Below the pieces are notes generated by a model. The model had not been told where the DNA came from. It searched no databases and saw only the letters and a list, made by a program, of their open reading frames with translations. A stretch of 22,930 nucleotides of DNA from Cymbomonas tetramitiformis (lineage: Eukaryota > Chlorophyta > Pyramimonadophyceae > Pyramimonadales > Pyramimonadaceae). The translations under genes were made by a program, and so were the position numbers. Shown here piece after piece: positions 1 through 10,200 of this stretch; position 1 is the stretch's first letter, and each line of letters starts with the position of its first letter. The stretch spans positions 1 to 22,930 of the forward strand of contig LGRX02012779.1 in assembly GCA_001247695.2 (NCBI GenBank), read 5' to 3'.

Positions 1-1311
1 ACGTACTGTGCGAGATGCCGCAACGGAAATATAGTGTATGCGTATGCGTATGCGCGAGATGCTGTAGTGAGCACAATGTGTGCGCTTGTGCGTATGCTTA
101 TGGTGGGATGCTTTGAATATTGCTTTGGGCGCACACTCGGCCGGGCACTGCCGAGAGTGCGCCCACCTCGAGGCGGTCAGGGATTCAACCTGAGCTGACC
201 GGTGGCGAACCGGTCAGGCCGCCGCCCCTATCACCTGAGACGTGCCGTGCGAGATGCTGCAACGGAAATACAATGTATGCTTATGCGTATGTGCGAGATG
301 TTGTAGTGAGCACAAGGTGTGTCCTTGTGCGTATGCTTATGGTGGGATGCTTTGAATGTGGCTTTGGGCGCACACTCGGCCGGGCACTGCCGAGAGTGCG
401 CCCACCTCGAGGCGGTCAGGGATTCAACCTGAGCTGACCGGTGGCGAACCGGTCGGGCTGCCGCCCCTATCACCTGAGACGTGCCGTGCGAGATGCTGCA
501 ACGGAAATACAATGTATGCTTATGCGTATGTGCGAGATGTTGTAGTGAGCACAATGTGTGTCCTTGTGCGTATGCTTATGGTGGGATGCTTTGAATATGG
601 CTTTGGGCGCACACTCGGCCGGGCACTGCCGAGAGTGCGCCCACCTCGAGGCGGTCAGGGATTCAACCTGAGCTGACCGGTGGCGAACCGGTCAGGCTGC
701 CGCCCCTATCACCTGAGACGTGCCGTGCGAGATGCTGCAACGGAAATACAATGTATGCTTATGCGTATGTGCGAGATGTTGTAGTGAGCACAAGGTGCGT
801 CCTTGTGCGTATGCTTATGGTGGGATGCTTTGAATATGGCTTTGGGCGCACACTCGGCCGGGCACTGCCGAGAGTGCGCCCACCTCGAGGCGGTCAGGGA
901 TTCAACCTGAGCTGACCGGTGGCGAACCAGTCAGGCTGCCGCCCCTATCACCTGAGACGTGCCGTGCGAGATGCTGCAACGGAAATACAATGTATGCTTA
1001 TGCGTATGATTGTGCGAGATGTTGTAGTGAGCACAAGGTGTGTCCTTGTGCGTATGCTTATGGTGGGATGCTTTGAATATGGCTTTGGGCGCACACTCGG
1101 CCGGGCACTGCCGAGAGTGCGCCCACCTCGAGGCGGTCAGGGATTTAACCTGAGCTGACCGGTGGCGAAGCGGTCAGGCTGCCGCCCCTATCACCTGAGA
1201 CGTGCCGTGCGAGATGCTGCAACGGAAATACAATGTATGCTTATGCGTATGTGCGAGATGTTGTAGTGAGCACAAGGTGTGTCCTTGTGCGTATGCTTAT
1301 GGTGGGATGCT
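1..1311. repeat. Tandem array of a 239-bp hairpin-rich unit (left part)
   Basis: Five complete repeats and partial ends of a 239-bp unit; the marker word GCTTTGAAT recurs every 239 bp, and once after 243 bp because one copy carries a 4-bp insertion near 1006. The copies are nearly identical, differing by scattered single bases. Each unit holds three inverted repeats, for example 127-164 (15-nt arms GGGCGCACACTCGGC / GCCGAGAGTGCGCCC with one mismatch and an 8-nt loop), 196-216 (TGACCGGT, loop GGCGA, ACCGGTCA) and 310-330 (GCACAAGG, loop TGTGT, CCTTGTGC). The unit length is not a multiple of three and reading frames end in every copy, so it is not a coding repeat. The array begins before the window and is interrupted at 1311 by the large inserted element. 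It is either a satellite or a tandem non-coding RNA locus; the sequence alone does not decide. Confidence 0.95.
1308..1311. mobile_element. Target-site duplication TGCT, left copy
   Basis: The array unit normally reads GGGATGCTTTGAAT. Here it stops after GGGATGCT, and on the far side of the element (16665) it resumes with TGCTTTGAAT. TGCT is therefore present on both sides, and removing the element plus one TGCT gives exactly the uninterrupted unit. Confidence 0.9.
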
Positions 1312-1337
1312 AACAGACTATTGGGAATAAATGAATC
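1312..1337 (+). repeat. Left terminal inverted repeat
   Basis: AACAGACTATTGGG matches the right end perfectly over 14 bp, and the next 12 bp match at 8 positions. It lies directly against the TGCT duplication. Confidence 0.9.
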
Positions 1338-1943
1338 TCGATCGTCGTCTAAAAACCTTCATTTTGACACAATTTTCGTCGTCTAAAAGTTATTGCCACG
1401 TCATCTGAAATGTGCCACGTAAGCGACACGTAAGCGACACGTAAGTCGTCCCGCAATTTTTATTACAAAATATTACTCGAATTATTTATTTGTGCATGAT
1501 GCTTTCGTACTCGGCGAGTCCGGTAGATTTTTTTGTTGCATTTTTGTTCATATGCGTGCATATCATGTACAAGTATGCAAATATGGGCACATCCATGTGC
1601 AATTTAGGCCAGCATGCACGGTACACGTTTATGAATGTGCGTATTCAGGTGCTTCAATTCCCGTAAAATAAGTTGCAACTGAGATGGGTACTAGCATATG
1701 ATACACAAATCTATATCATCATACAAATTTATTCAAAATACACCAAATATTTGTCTATGATGTCTTCTAGGCAAGAGATTTCGATCATTTCACAGTGCTA
1801 AGGCTACTATATTGCTGATACATTGGAATCTATATCTTCAATCCACAACTATTTGCGGCACTTGTAGGTTTTAATTCCCTCGATAGCGAGGTAACGTTGA
1901 CCGCAATGTTGACGCTCTATCGGAGAACATAAATGGCAGAGCT
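1338..1943. other. Left subterminal non-coding region
   Basis: No gene is seen. The outer part holds short repeats: CGTCGTCTAAAA twice (about 1343-1354 and 1377-1388), TGCCACGTCATC at 1394-1405, and GCGACACGTAA repeated around 1423-1445. TGCCACGTCATC recurs inverted near the right end. These are candidate binding sites for a mobilising protein (inference). The rest, 1450-1943, is AT-rich and nothing is recognised. Confidence 0.6.
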
Positions 1944-2354
1944 TTATTGGTCAAGGCAATTGCATCGCACGCAATATAGGTCGATTTCCTCTTCATCTCG
2001 TTGATGCCGCGTCATAATAAGCGCCCAAGTGACGTCGATTGGAATGACCAGTGTCCTTGGGGTAACCCATTCGTTCCCTATTGGGCTCTGGTCGGGATAA
2101 AGTTCCGGTTCTTGAAGGTCAAAAAACATGTATTTCCGAATTCTCCGGGTGTAGCGCCACCAAACGATCCCTAAGTCCTGTCGGTGTCCCGTATGTCTGT
2201 CCTCGAGGGTGTTTAAGAACTTACATATCATCCAGCGGTCTACATTGCATTGAGGACATCGCAGGTGGACCATTCCATGTTTACTGATAGCGTCTGCAGC
2301 GTCTTCATCACGATCGCGTGTCCCATAAACTCCGAATCGTAGAATTGAAGGCAT
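1944..2354 (-). CDS. Small Cys-rich protein, paralog of the 15423-15833 gene
   Basis: Intact 136-codon ORF, exactly the same length as its paralog in the right arm. Both start MPS(I/V)LRFGV and share an early Cys-Pro-x-Cys-Asn near residue 34, a TRR-R-Y-FF stretch, EPE-YPD, WxTPR--VIP(I/V)DV in the middle, and a C-terminal Cys-x-x-Cys-x-Cys-Leu. The paired cysteine clusters suggest one zinc-binding module closed by the two ends of the protein. Conservation of frame and length in two diverged copies shows it is a real gene under constraint. The function is unknown. A TATAAAA lies on the coding strand at 2384-2378, unusually close to the ATG, and the intervening leader retains a CATCGTG-CCAC word seen in the other leaders. 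Confidence 0.75.
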   Translation of the reverse strand: MPSILRFGVYGTRDRDEDAADAISKHGMVHLRCPQCNVDRWMICKFLNTLEDRHTGHRQDLGIVWWRYTRRIRKYMFFDLQEPELYPDQSPIGNEWVTPRTLVIPIDVTWALIMTRHQRDEEEIDLYCVRCNCLDQ

Positions 2355-2963
2355 AACGTGGCCACGATGTTGCGGGATTTTATACCTGTAGATAACAATG
2401 CTTGCAAGGTGATTAGCAGTTGAAGCGAAAGTCGTGCGAAACCCATAGCAAAAGTCGAAAATATATATATTGTGAGGATAAATGTGGAGCTATAATACCT
2501 GCAGATGGCAATGCTTTCAAGGTACGTAGCAGATGTTTGAAGGTATGGTTGGAGGTGCGTATGTTAGAAAAAACAAGGGTCGGGCAAGAGCTTTTGTACC
2601 TGGTCGTGAGTGGACCGCGGGTCGTGCAAGAGTAGTGTACTTTTGGTCCAATCAAATTCGTATATCTCGCACATGCGGGATCACTTAGTCGCCGATTTTT
2701 TAATCAAAGACAAAAACACAACCGAGGCAGAAAACCCCATACACAGGCACATCAGCATATCGGCAAGAAACACAAGCCATTGACGAATGAACATTATACA
2801 CTTCTACCACATTGTTAACATATGTTTAAGGATACTATTCTTATCGAAAAGTAGTCGAAACTCTAACCCTCGGGAGGTTGCAATCCTAAGTCTTACTCGA
2901 AATCAAAGTGGAATCAAGATAACATTCTGACTCGTAGCCGCCGTGATTTCGTTGACGGTAACG
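2355..2963. other. Non-coding stretch with a duplicated promoter-like segment
   Basis: No convincing gene. On the minus strand a segment of about 40 bp occurs twice (about 2532-2485 and 2418-2375). Both copies end in AGGTAT(A/T)(A/T) followed by a TATA-like run, as in the promoters of the right-arm genes. The proximal copy is the TATA region of the 1944-2354 gene; the distal copy is probably a decayed duplicate. Nothing is recognised in 2660-2963. Confidence 0.5.
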
Positions 2964-3218
2964 TTACGGCTGAACCTGTCGGAACTTGAACCGAAAGGCA
3001 AGGTCGTTTCGAAACACACATCGAAAATACCCCAACGTGCATTTGTTGCCTTCCGCATTCCTGCACATATAACATTCATTGTAGTTCCTCCACAACATTC
3101 GAACAGTCATACCATGAGGAAGATAGTCAAAATTCCTCATTCTCATTCTGGGGGCAGTAGGGCATGTTGTGTACATGCCAAGAACATAGGCAACAATACA
3201 TTCTCGCTTGGATGGCAT
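2964..3218 (-). CDS. Small paralogous ORF, type MPSKR, copy 1
   Basis: 84 codons counted from the ATG of MPSKRE; a further upstream ATG-type start is possible but the similarity to the neighbour at 3530-3769 begins at MPSKR. Shared pattern: MPSKR, then LP-GMT(V/I)--LW-NYN, a Cys, G--C(T/S)L--FR-VFR--L, ending KFR. The upstream strand reads CACCTGCCACCTCATCCAACC before the ATG, resembling the leader of the right-arm genes. The LW--Y...C...S/T...FR-VF pattern is reminiscent of a domain that precedes the catalytic part of some animal transposases, but no catalytic part follows. The function is unknown; a transposase fragment kept as a short regulator is one possibility (inference). Confidence 0.5.
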   Translation of the reverse strand: MPSKRECIVAYVLGMYTTCPTAPRMRMRNFDYLPHGMTVRMLWRNYNECYMCRNAEGNKCTLGYFRCVFRNDLAFRFKFRQVQP

Positions 3219-3529
3219 GGTTGGATGAGGTGGCAGGTGAAGAAAGAAAAGTGCCAAGCTGAAAAGTGATTTGTGAGGACAAGGTAGGTGCTTAGATATC
3301 TCAGTAGTGTGGCCGTCGTGATTTCAGTTGGCCAATCAAATGACCTCTTTCAGGTGGGTCGGATCGAAGGCCCGCATGTCACAAACATAGCATGTCACAA
3401 CATTGGAAATGTGAAACGTCGATAACAATTTCATTCAAAATATGTTCGAATACAATCATATTTAACGGTGTTCCAACGATAAGTCAATTTGCTCAATGAC
3501 TGATTGTATAATGCTGTCGCTATATAGCA
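3219..3529. other. Intergenic stretch
   Basis: Contains the leader of the 2964-3218 gene at its left edge and the 3' end of the 3530-3769 gene at its right edge. Nothing else is recognised. Confidence 0.4.
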
Positions 3530-3769
3530 TCAATTCATCCGACGGAACTTGACCCAAGAGCTAAGCTCCTCTCTGAACACACGACGAAAAAGGCTGAGTG
3601 AGCATTCCATGCCTTCGCCGTCGACGCATTGTGTATTGTAGTTCTGCCACAACGTTTGGATAGTCATACCCGGCGGAAGAAGAACTGTACTGCTGCATGG
3701 GTAAGACTCCCCGTGATTTTTGGCAAACTGGTCGATGTATGTGAAAACAGACTGCCGCTTGGATGGCAT
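3530..3769 (-). CDS. Small paralogous ORF, type MPSKR, copy 2
   Basis: 79 codons from the ATG of MPSKRQ. It aligns end to end with the neighbouring copy at 2964-3218 (LPPGMTI, LWQNYN, FRRVFREEL, final KFRR). The same strand carries a promoter upstream like those of the right-arm genes (3852-3817). Both copies stop a few codons after KFR, so the short length is probably natural rather than a chance truncation. No known function. Confidence 0.55.
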   Translation of the reverse strand: MPSKRQSVFTYIDQFAKNHGESYPCSSTVLLPPGMTIQTLWQNYNTQCVDGEGMECSLSLFRRVFREELSSWVKFRRMN

Positions 3770-4286
3770 GACTATGGTAGAAGTAGAAGCAGGTGCGTCG
3801 CTGACGGGAAAAGGGGGCAAATGAGTAGTTTAGGCAAGAAATAGAGCTTATGATCTTGGAAAGTCTTGGACCTGCCGAATTATTAGCCTATCAGATACCC
3901 GGTACTAGTCCGCTCGGATCGAAGGACCTACAAGTACATATCTACTATTATTTTGCGACGAAGGCGTGTCTGCGAAGTCCATGATTATCCTGTTCGCATT
4001 GCCAATCATTCTATGAAAGCAACCTCTGAAGTATGATTTTCAGGCAATCACAATGAAAGCGGAGGCATGTCACCCGCTCCATAAAGGACATCGGTTCCAC
4101 AACAACATATGTCGCCCATACCTTTGGAGAATATACTTTATTTACAATTGTCATATCAAGATATACCATACGTGTTTCATCAGCGTACTTCTGCACTGAG
4201 ACAATAGGTTATTAAGACTATCAACAAATATTGACCTAGGTGCTAGCACCATGTCCCACCAGGGAATCATCATTGCCTAGCGAGCT
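3770..4286. other. Intergenic stretch before the 3' end of the large gene
   Basis: Apart from the promoter at 3817-3852 nothing is convincing. A 61-codon minus-strand ORF (4011-4196) has cysteines near its end but no paralog in the window and no promoter of the shared type; it is not called. Confidence 0.4.
3817..3852 (-). promoter_or_regulatory. TATA-like box and initiator for the 3530-3769 gene
   Basis: On the minus strand CATAAGCTC (from 3852) is followed 28 bp later by TCATTTGC (3824-3817). This fits the TATA, about 30 bp, TCATTT..GC arrangement of the right-arm genes, whose TATA context also reads ...AAAGCTC. Confidence 0.45.
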
Positions 4287-7200
4287 TTACCGTTTACGTC
4301 TCTTGGCATCGGATTCCGACTTTTCGCCTTGTGCCTTAGGTGCTGGCCGCTTAGGTATAGGCCCCGCCGCGGCGGCTGCCTGTTGCTTGGCGGCCTTCTC
4401 GGTCTCGGCCTTCTCTTTCCTGGCGGCCTTCTCGGTCTCGGCCTTCTCTTTCCTGGCGGCCTTCTCGGTCTCGGCCTTCTCTTTCTGGGCGGCCTTCTCG
4501 GCATCGTCCTTCTCTTTCTGGGCGGCCTTCTCGGTCTCGGCCTTCTGTTTCTTGGCGGCCTTCTCGGCATCTTCCTGCTGTTTCTTGGCGGCCTTGGCGG
4601 CCTCGGCCTCCTGCTGCTTGGCGGCCTTTTCCGTTTCCCTCATTTCGACCGCCGTCTTCTTCCCCCGCTCCTTCTCGACTTTCTCTTGCTCTTTACGATG
4701 TGCCTCTCTCTGCCTTTTCACCTCGTCGTATTCCTGCTTGCTCAACACTTCGTCGGCCAAAGAATAAAATCCATCAGGAAACCTAATGCGCTCTTTCGCT
4801 GAGTCGACCATACCTTGCTCCCTGCATCCAAGACACCAGCACTTGTTAAAACCGATATACAAAGTATTTTTTCAAAAAAAATGGATGTAGACATGAATGC
4901 TTACCTATCGAAAGCGACGGAACCCAATCCCAACAGGTTGGCGGCTACCGAAGTGGTCCCCGAACCGCAGCACGCATCCAAGATGAAGTGATAATCGTGA
5001 TGAAGAGGTAACACCCCCTCGTACGCAGATTTCCCCCTCGCTTCCCCCTCTAACTCAGGACCTCGCATATGGGTATTGATGAGGTCGTGGATGAGCTTCA
5101 GCGGCTTCTGGTGTTTGTTAATTCTTTTCCCCTCGGAGTTAATGGCGAATTTCGACGAGTGTACAGGGGCATATTCCCAGGTGTTGGTTCGGCAAGAAGC
5201 CACGAACTGCTTATCGACGACATCACTATCCGCATTCTCCTCCTCACCGAGAACTCTAATCAAGTTCTTCATCCAGGGAAGCCTTTTATGCACGGCTGGG
5301 TGGGTTTCGTCTGCGAGAGCAATCAGCGCTGCTTAGTCAGATTGCCCATGCTTAGACGCCAAAAGGCAATCACAGAATTTTACGTAACTTAAGATCTACG
5401 GACCTGTAGGTGTTGCTTCCTTGACGTAGTAACACAAGACAAAGCACTCCATGCGGTTGGTGTAGTTCCGTGGCGCAACGCCAGATTCCAAGGGCATCAT
5501 GTTCGATCTGCTCAAAGGTTTCACCCAGAACATCTTTTCGGCGTTCCCATGGCAAAACTGCTTGGCGGCTTCGAAGAACTCGTGGTGTTGTTGGAAGCCA
5601 CAGAAACATCCCCCTACCCAATCATCACACGTGGTCAAAGTGTTGAAGTTTTGTAGGAATTGCTTGAACTCTCCTGCCAAGAGAGGTTTCGGGATCCATC
5701 TCTTGTTCGAGTCCAGAGCATACTCGCAATCCATAATGAAACCGGTAAATGGAAGCCTGGGAAGAGTCGTGAAGGATTCAGGTGATGCGGGCTCCAGAAG
5801 AAAGTCCTTCTTGAAAACCAGTTGCGGAATCTTGTGAGTGTAGAAGTAGTCATCATCGTCGACTTGCTGGCCCTCAGGAACGTTTGACAATATTCGATAA
5901 CTCACACCTGTGTGCAATGTAAACGATTAGTAATTACATAGCTACGGTGCACAAATGGAATATAAAACCGAGATACGCACCTGGAAGATTCTTTAGGAGA
6001 TTTTCCGCAGTCGATGCTGTCGTCGATCCGATTTTCAGCAACACAGCGCTCTCGATATTATTCCAGTAGAACTTTATATCCTTCGGAATTTCTTTGATCA
6101 GTTTCTCTATCTTCGCCTCGTGCCGCTGTTTTTCTTTTGCAGGCCGTGATTCAAATTGAAATTTCCGGTTCTCCTGCTCGTTCTTGCAGGAGACCTTCGG
6201 GGGCACCACTCCCGCCTGGTACAGTTGTAAACAAAACCCGTCGTTAATTGAACACGCAAGCCGTTATGAGAAAATCAGATATCGTGAAGGACGATCAGAG
6301 GGCGCAACTTAGGTAAATTACCTTCAGTAATGTACGTATTTCTCTCTCATCCCCAGCCCCTGGGAAATAGTCGCAAAACTTCTTCCAGTCGTGTTCTGGG
6401 TTGGGAAACGTAAAGCTGTCAAGCTTCTTTTGCAGCGTATTGATCTCGCCATCCAGCTCACCGTAGGTCATCTTACGATCCCAGAACTTCGACTCGGGAG
6501 CATCGGCATCCACGACAGCGTCCACTGGTTTCCTTTCCTTAGGTATGGGATACCCATCTTCATCTAGGTAAGCAATGAAGCAGGGTGCATTTATGTCGTA
6601 TACGTTGTTTTCGAACCCTCTCGGTTGTGTTTGTAGAAAGTTCTGCATAGAATGCCGGTTTTTCTTGAGAAAGCTCAGTTGCCGGTAGGCCGGTGTCGAT
6701 TCCAAGGAGTGTGTTATGTTGAATCGTTTATGAGCATCTGAGGCAAGCAGCATTAGGTTCTCTCGAACATTGTTGAGAGTCTTGATCTCGGCGATACGGT
6801 TGATCATATCTTTGACCGTGTACTTCTGTTCGATGACGGCTTCGTCGACGAGCTCAGTGATCTCACGTAAGTGTCCTTCGGTCAAGGGGGCCCAGGTATC
6901 ATAGAACCCCTTCGGCAGATCATGGTAGACGATCGGCTTTCCGGATGTGGGGTCCCATTTAGGCTGCTTGGTCGTTGGTGCGTTGAGGTCAGTTGTGCCG
7001 GTCGACATACCGCTTGAACGTTTACGTTTGGGCTTATTGCGAGATGACCCAACCGTGGCCAAGGTCGTCTCCGTGGCGTCTTCATCGTCCGGGTCAACTC
7101 CCTCTAGCTTCCCTTCGTTGTGGGCCTTCATCACTGAAAGCGAAAACATGAAATACCAAATCGTCAGTTAGCTACTGCAAAAAACACCTAAGAGCAAATA

Positions 7201-10200
7201 AGAATAATGTTGAGACGGGATTCACAAAAAATGGCAGCACCTCTCTGAAGTTGTTCGAACAACTTGTGCGATTGCACCGAGATAGCCCAAGCAGCCCAAT
7301 GCGGGTTCTTCTTGTCTGCATTCAGCTTCTGGTGATTGAACACCTGCGTCTTCAGCGCCGTTTCGAATTCGGGATTCAAGGTCTGCTTCGGCGGCACCTG
7401 ACTGAAAATCAGGTTCTCAAACCTCTTCATTGCAGCGTCTCTCTCGCTGGGGTCAGCCATCAGTTTCTCCACGTGTTTTCGCATGCCAAGAATGATCTCC
7501 GTGATGTTGCGGTGCTTCATGTAGGCGTCAATGTTGTTCTGCTCATTCCCAAGCTGCGTGCGCAAACGAATTGCACGGATCATGACTATAGCTGGCCGAC
7601 CGTAAACCCTCCCTAAACACTTGAGTATGTAAGCCCTGAGAAGCACCTGAGAAAACTGGCATGAGTGAGACACACCTGATTCATTTCGATGGCGCTCAAG
7701 TTCATGAAGAGACGACATTCGATGAACTGAAACGCTTCCGTTCGATTTTCATGGTTTGCGTGCTTTGCTTCATCCGCCTTGACGCAGCGACGCTTTGCCT
7801 CCAGCAAATGCTGATGTCCAAAGCAGGTGAATCTGTAGAATAACAAAGAAAGTGTAAGTTGGAACACATATGCATGCATCCATCAACGCAATGGGTCTTA
7901 CCTGTATCTGCCTTGCGCGATGGCCGCCCAAACGAATGTCTCTGGGTTGGTGCTTGTTGGATCGTCCTGATTCTCCTGGACAGCAATCAGGGCTGGAGAT
8001 CCCGAACCGGTGTGTGGGTTCCAGTACATCATTTCGGCAATAGCCTGGGCGTGATGTTCGTCCAGTGGTCGAGGGCGATACGCTCCTTCTGCATCATCGA
8101 TGTACAGGATGGGGATTTTCCACGATGTCGCACATGGATTATTATGGTCGACCAACTTATGCATGTCATCGATTGTCCTGATGGCCCACAGAAGCAACGT
8201 ATACTTGGTTTTAGTAATGCACATACACCATCAAAAAAAGCAATGGTGGTATAAGAAAATCTCAGGAGGGAAGATGCATACTTGCGAATGACAGCCTGTT
8301 TTTTTTGCTCCTCTGCCTCGGTTTCTTCGGCGGTCTTCGGAGTCTTTGAAGGGGAAACAATCGCCTCAGCATCCTGATCCATGATGAATGCAGCAGGTTG
8401 CCGCTGCGGAGTTCCAGCTGCAGGAGATACAGGGCCCGCTGATGGGAGACGGTTTGCCCCTGATGGCCCTGCAGCAGGGCTTGCCCCTGAGGGCCCTGGA
8501 GAAGGGTTTGCCCCTGATGGCCCTGCAGCAGGGTTTGCCCCTGATGGCCCTGCAGCAGGGCTTGCCCCTGATGGCCCTGCAGCAGGGCTTGCCGCCGATG
8601 GCCCTGCAGCAGGGCTTGCCCCTGATGGCCCTGCAGCAGGGCTCGCTGCAGAGAGTCTTCGAGCAGCTCGAGTGCTTTGAGCAGGCGAAGGTGAAGTTAG
8701 AAGTGAAGGAGGTGTAGTCATCATTGGAAATGGTTGTGTACGACCCGTATCGTGTCCACCTCCAACTGGAGGTTGCGTTTGCACCTCAGCTTCGTCTCCA
8801 CAGACCTCAGCTTCAGGAGATGCAGGCTTGCTACCATCGGAACCTTCTCACAACACAAAAGCAAATCAATTCTCAGTATTTGAATACATATATCAATTTT
8901 GTGACCTAAGACGGAGAGCGAAGGAGAAAGGGAGATAGAGAGCGAGAGATGTTTTATATCGGCTCACCGGCATCGCTTTCGAGTGCCGAGTTGGCAACTG
9001 GTTGCGTTGGCACCTCAGCCAAAGATTGAGGAAGAAGGTCCGCACTGCCGACATCCCCTGCCAACACAAAAGCAAATTAATTCTCAGTATTTGAAGATAT
9101 AATATTTTATCCAAGATAGAGAAAGGGAGATTACCTATGATCCAAAGGTAGTGTTTCGATCTCACGAGTTCGTCGTCCTTTCCTGCTTCCTTATTTGCAA
9201 ATCGGATGCGGGCCACCGTCGTGTCGTCTTCACGGACGCTGCCGTCTAAAGCTGTCCACGTCGGGGCGCTGTCCAAAATGTAGGCATATCCTCGTTTGCG
9301 GAAAATCGGTGTGGTGTCAATGACGACGACACCTTTCTGCATCAAAGCCGTATCTTGTCCTTCAGGTCGAGGAAAAACAGGCTCGTCTTGCACTGGGGCC
9401 TCCTCCGCCGCTTTTTGCAAGTTTTCGATGGACTCAGATACTTCCTCTGGAACGCTCTCCGCCAGGAGATGCTCTTCGGCTTTGAGAATGCTCGCAAGAT
9501 CTGGAAGATACTGTTGCGATCAAACGGATAGGTGAGAAGCAGCGGAACGCGATAAACATTAAAATAACATAAAATTGACAGATAGAAGGGGTGAATTTAG
9601 AAACTATTACCTGGGAGACAAACGCGGCCCATGTCGAGATGTGCATGGTCGGTTCAACGATCTGGAGATACTTGTTTTTGGCGGTGTATTTCAACTTGTG
9701 GACTCGAGAATAATCCTCGTACTGCTCGGTGTGAATAGCATGCAATGTATCCACAAGTTCAGTGAAGTACTTGAGCATCTTTGGGAAATAATCGTGTTTC
9801 AAGTATGCTGCTTCACCAATATTCTTCTGAAGATTGTCGAGTCGCTCGTTGTCTTGCGTGATACGCATGTACTTCGCATCGATAGCTCTGAAGATTTCTT
9901 CACGGCGGAATTCCCGGTTCGTGATGAAAGGCGATGAAGTAAAGCAGTCAGAGGCAGCAGTGTACATTATGGGCACTGTACCCTTGGGTCTCTTTTTTAC
10001 GGGTTGCGCGCCAGGACAAATGAATTTACCCATTGCGAGCAAAATGCCTAAGAAGCGAGGATGCTCTGCTCTGTCCTTGTCGTCTTCAATATCGATATAC
10101 GTCTTGAACCATCGTTCAACATTGGTCATCTCGGTGCCAGCGTCAGGTTCAGAAATTTTAGGGTGACCAAATGACAATACTTTGTCGATGATGACTCCCG

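Noticed and set aside
120..1158. ORFs of about 80-107 codons recurring in the 239-bp array
   Set aside because: The unit length is not a multiple of three, each ORF ends in every unit, and the protein words are only a by-product of the repeat.
2943..3269. 108-codon plus-strand ORF
   Set aside because: It lies opposite the 2964-3218 gene, whose paralog supports the minus strand.
4011..4196. 61-codon minus-strand ORF
   Set aside because: No paralog in the window, no shared promoter or leader, and its length is expected by chance.
4240..4802. Two plus-strand Leu/Ala/Phe-rich ORFs
   Set aside because: They are the antisense of the 33-bp coding repeat in the last exon of the methylase gene.
8381..8717. 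Plus-strand ORFs rich in GLPLMALQQ or APDGPAAG repeats
   Set aside because: Antisense of the 27-bp minisatellite in exon 5; the minus strand fits the spliced gene.
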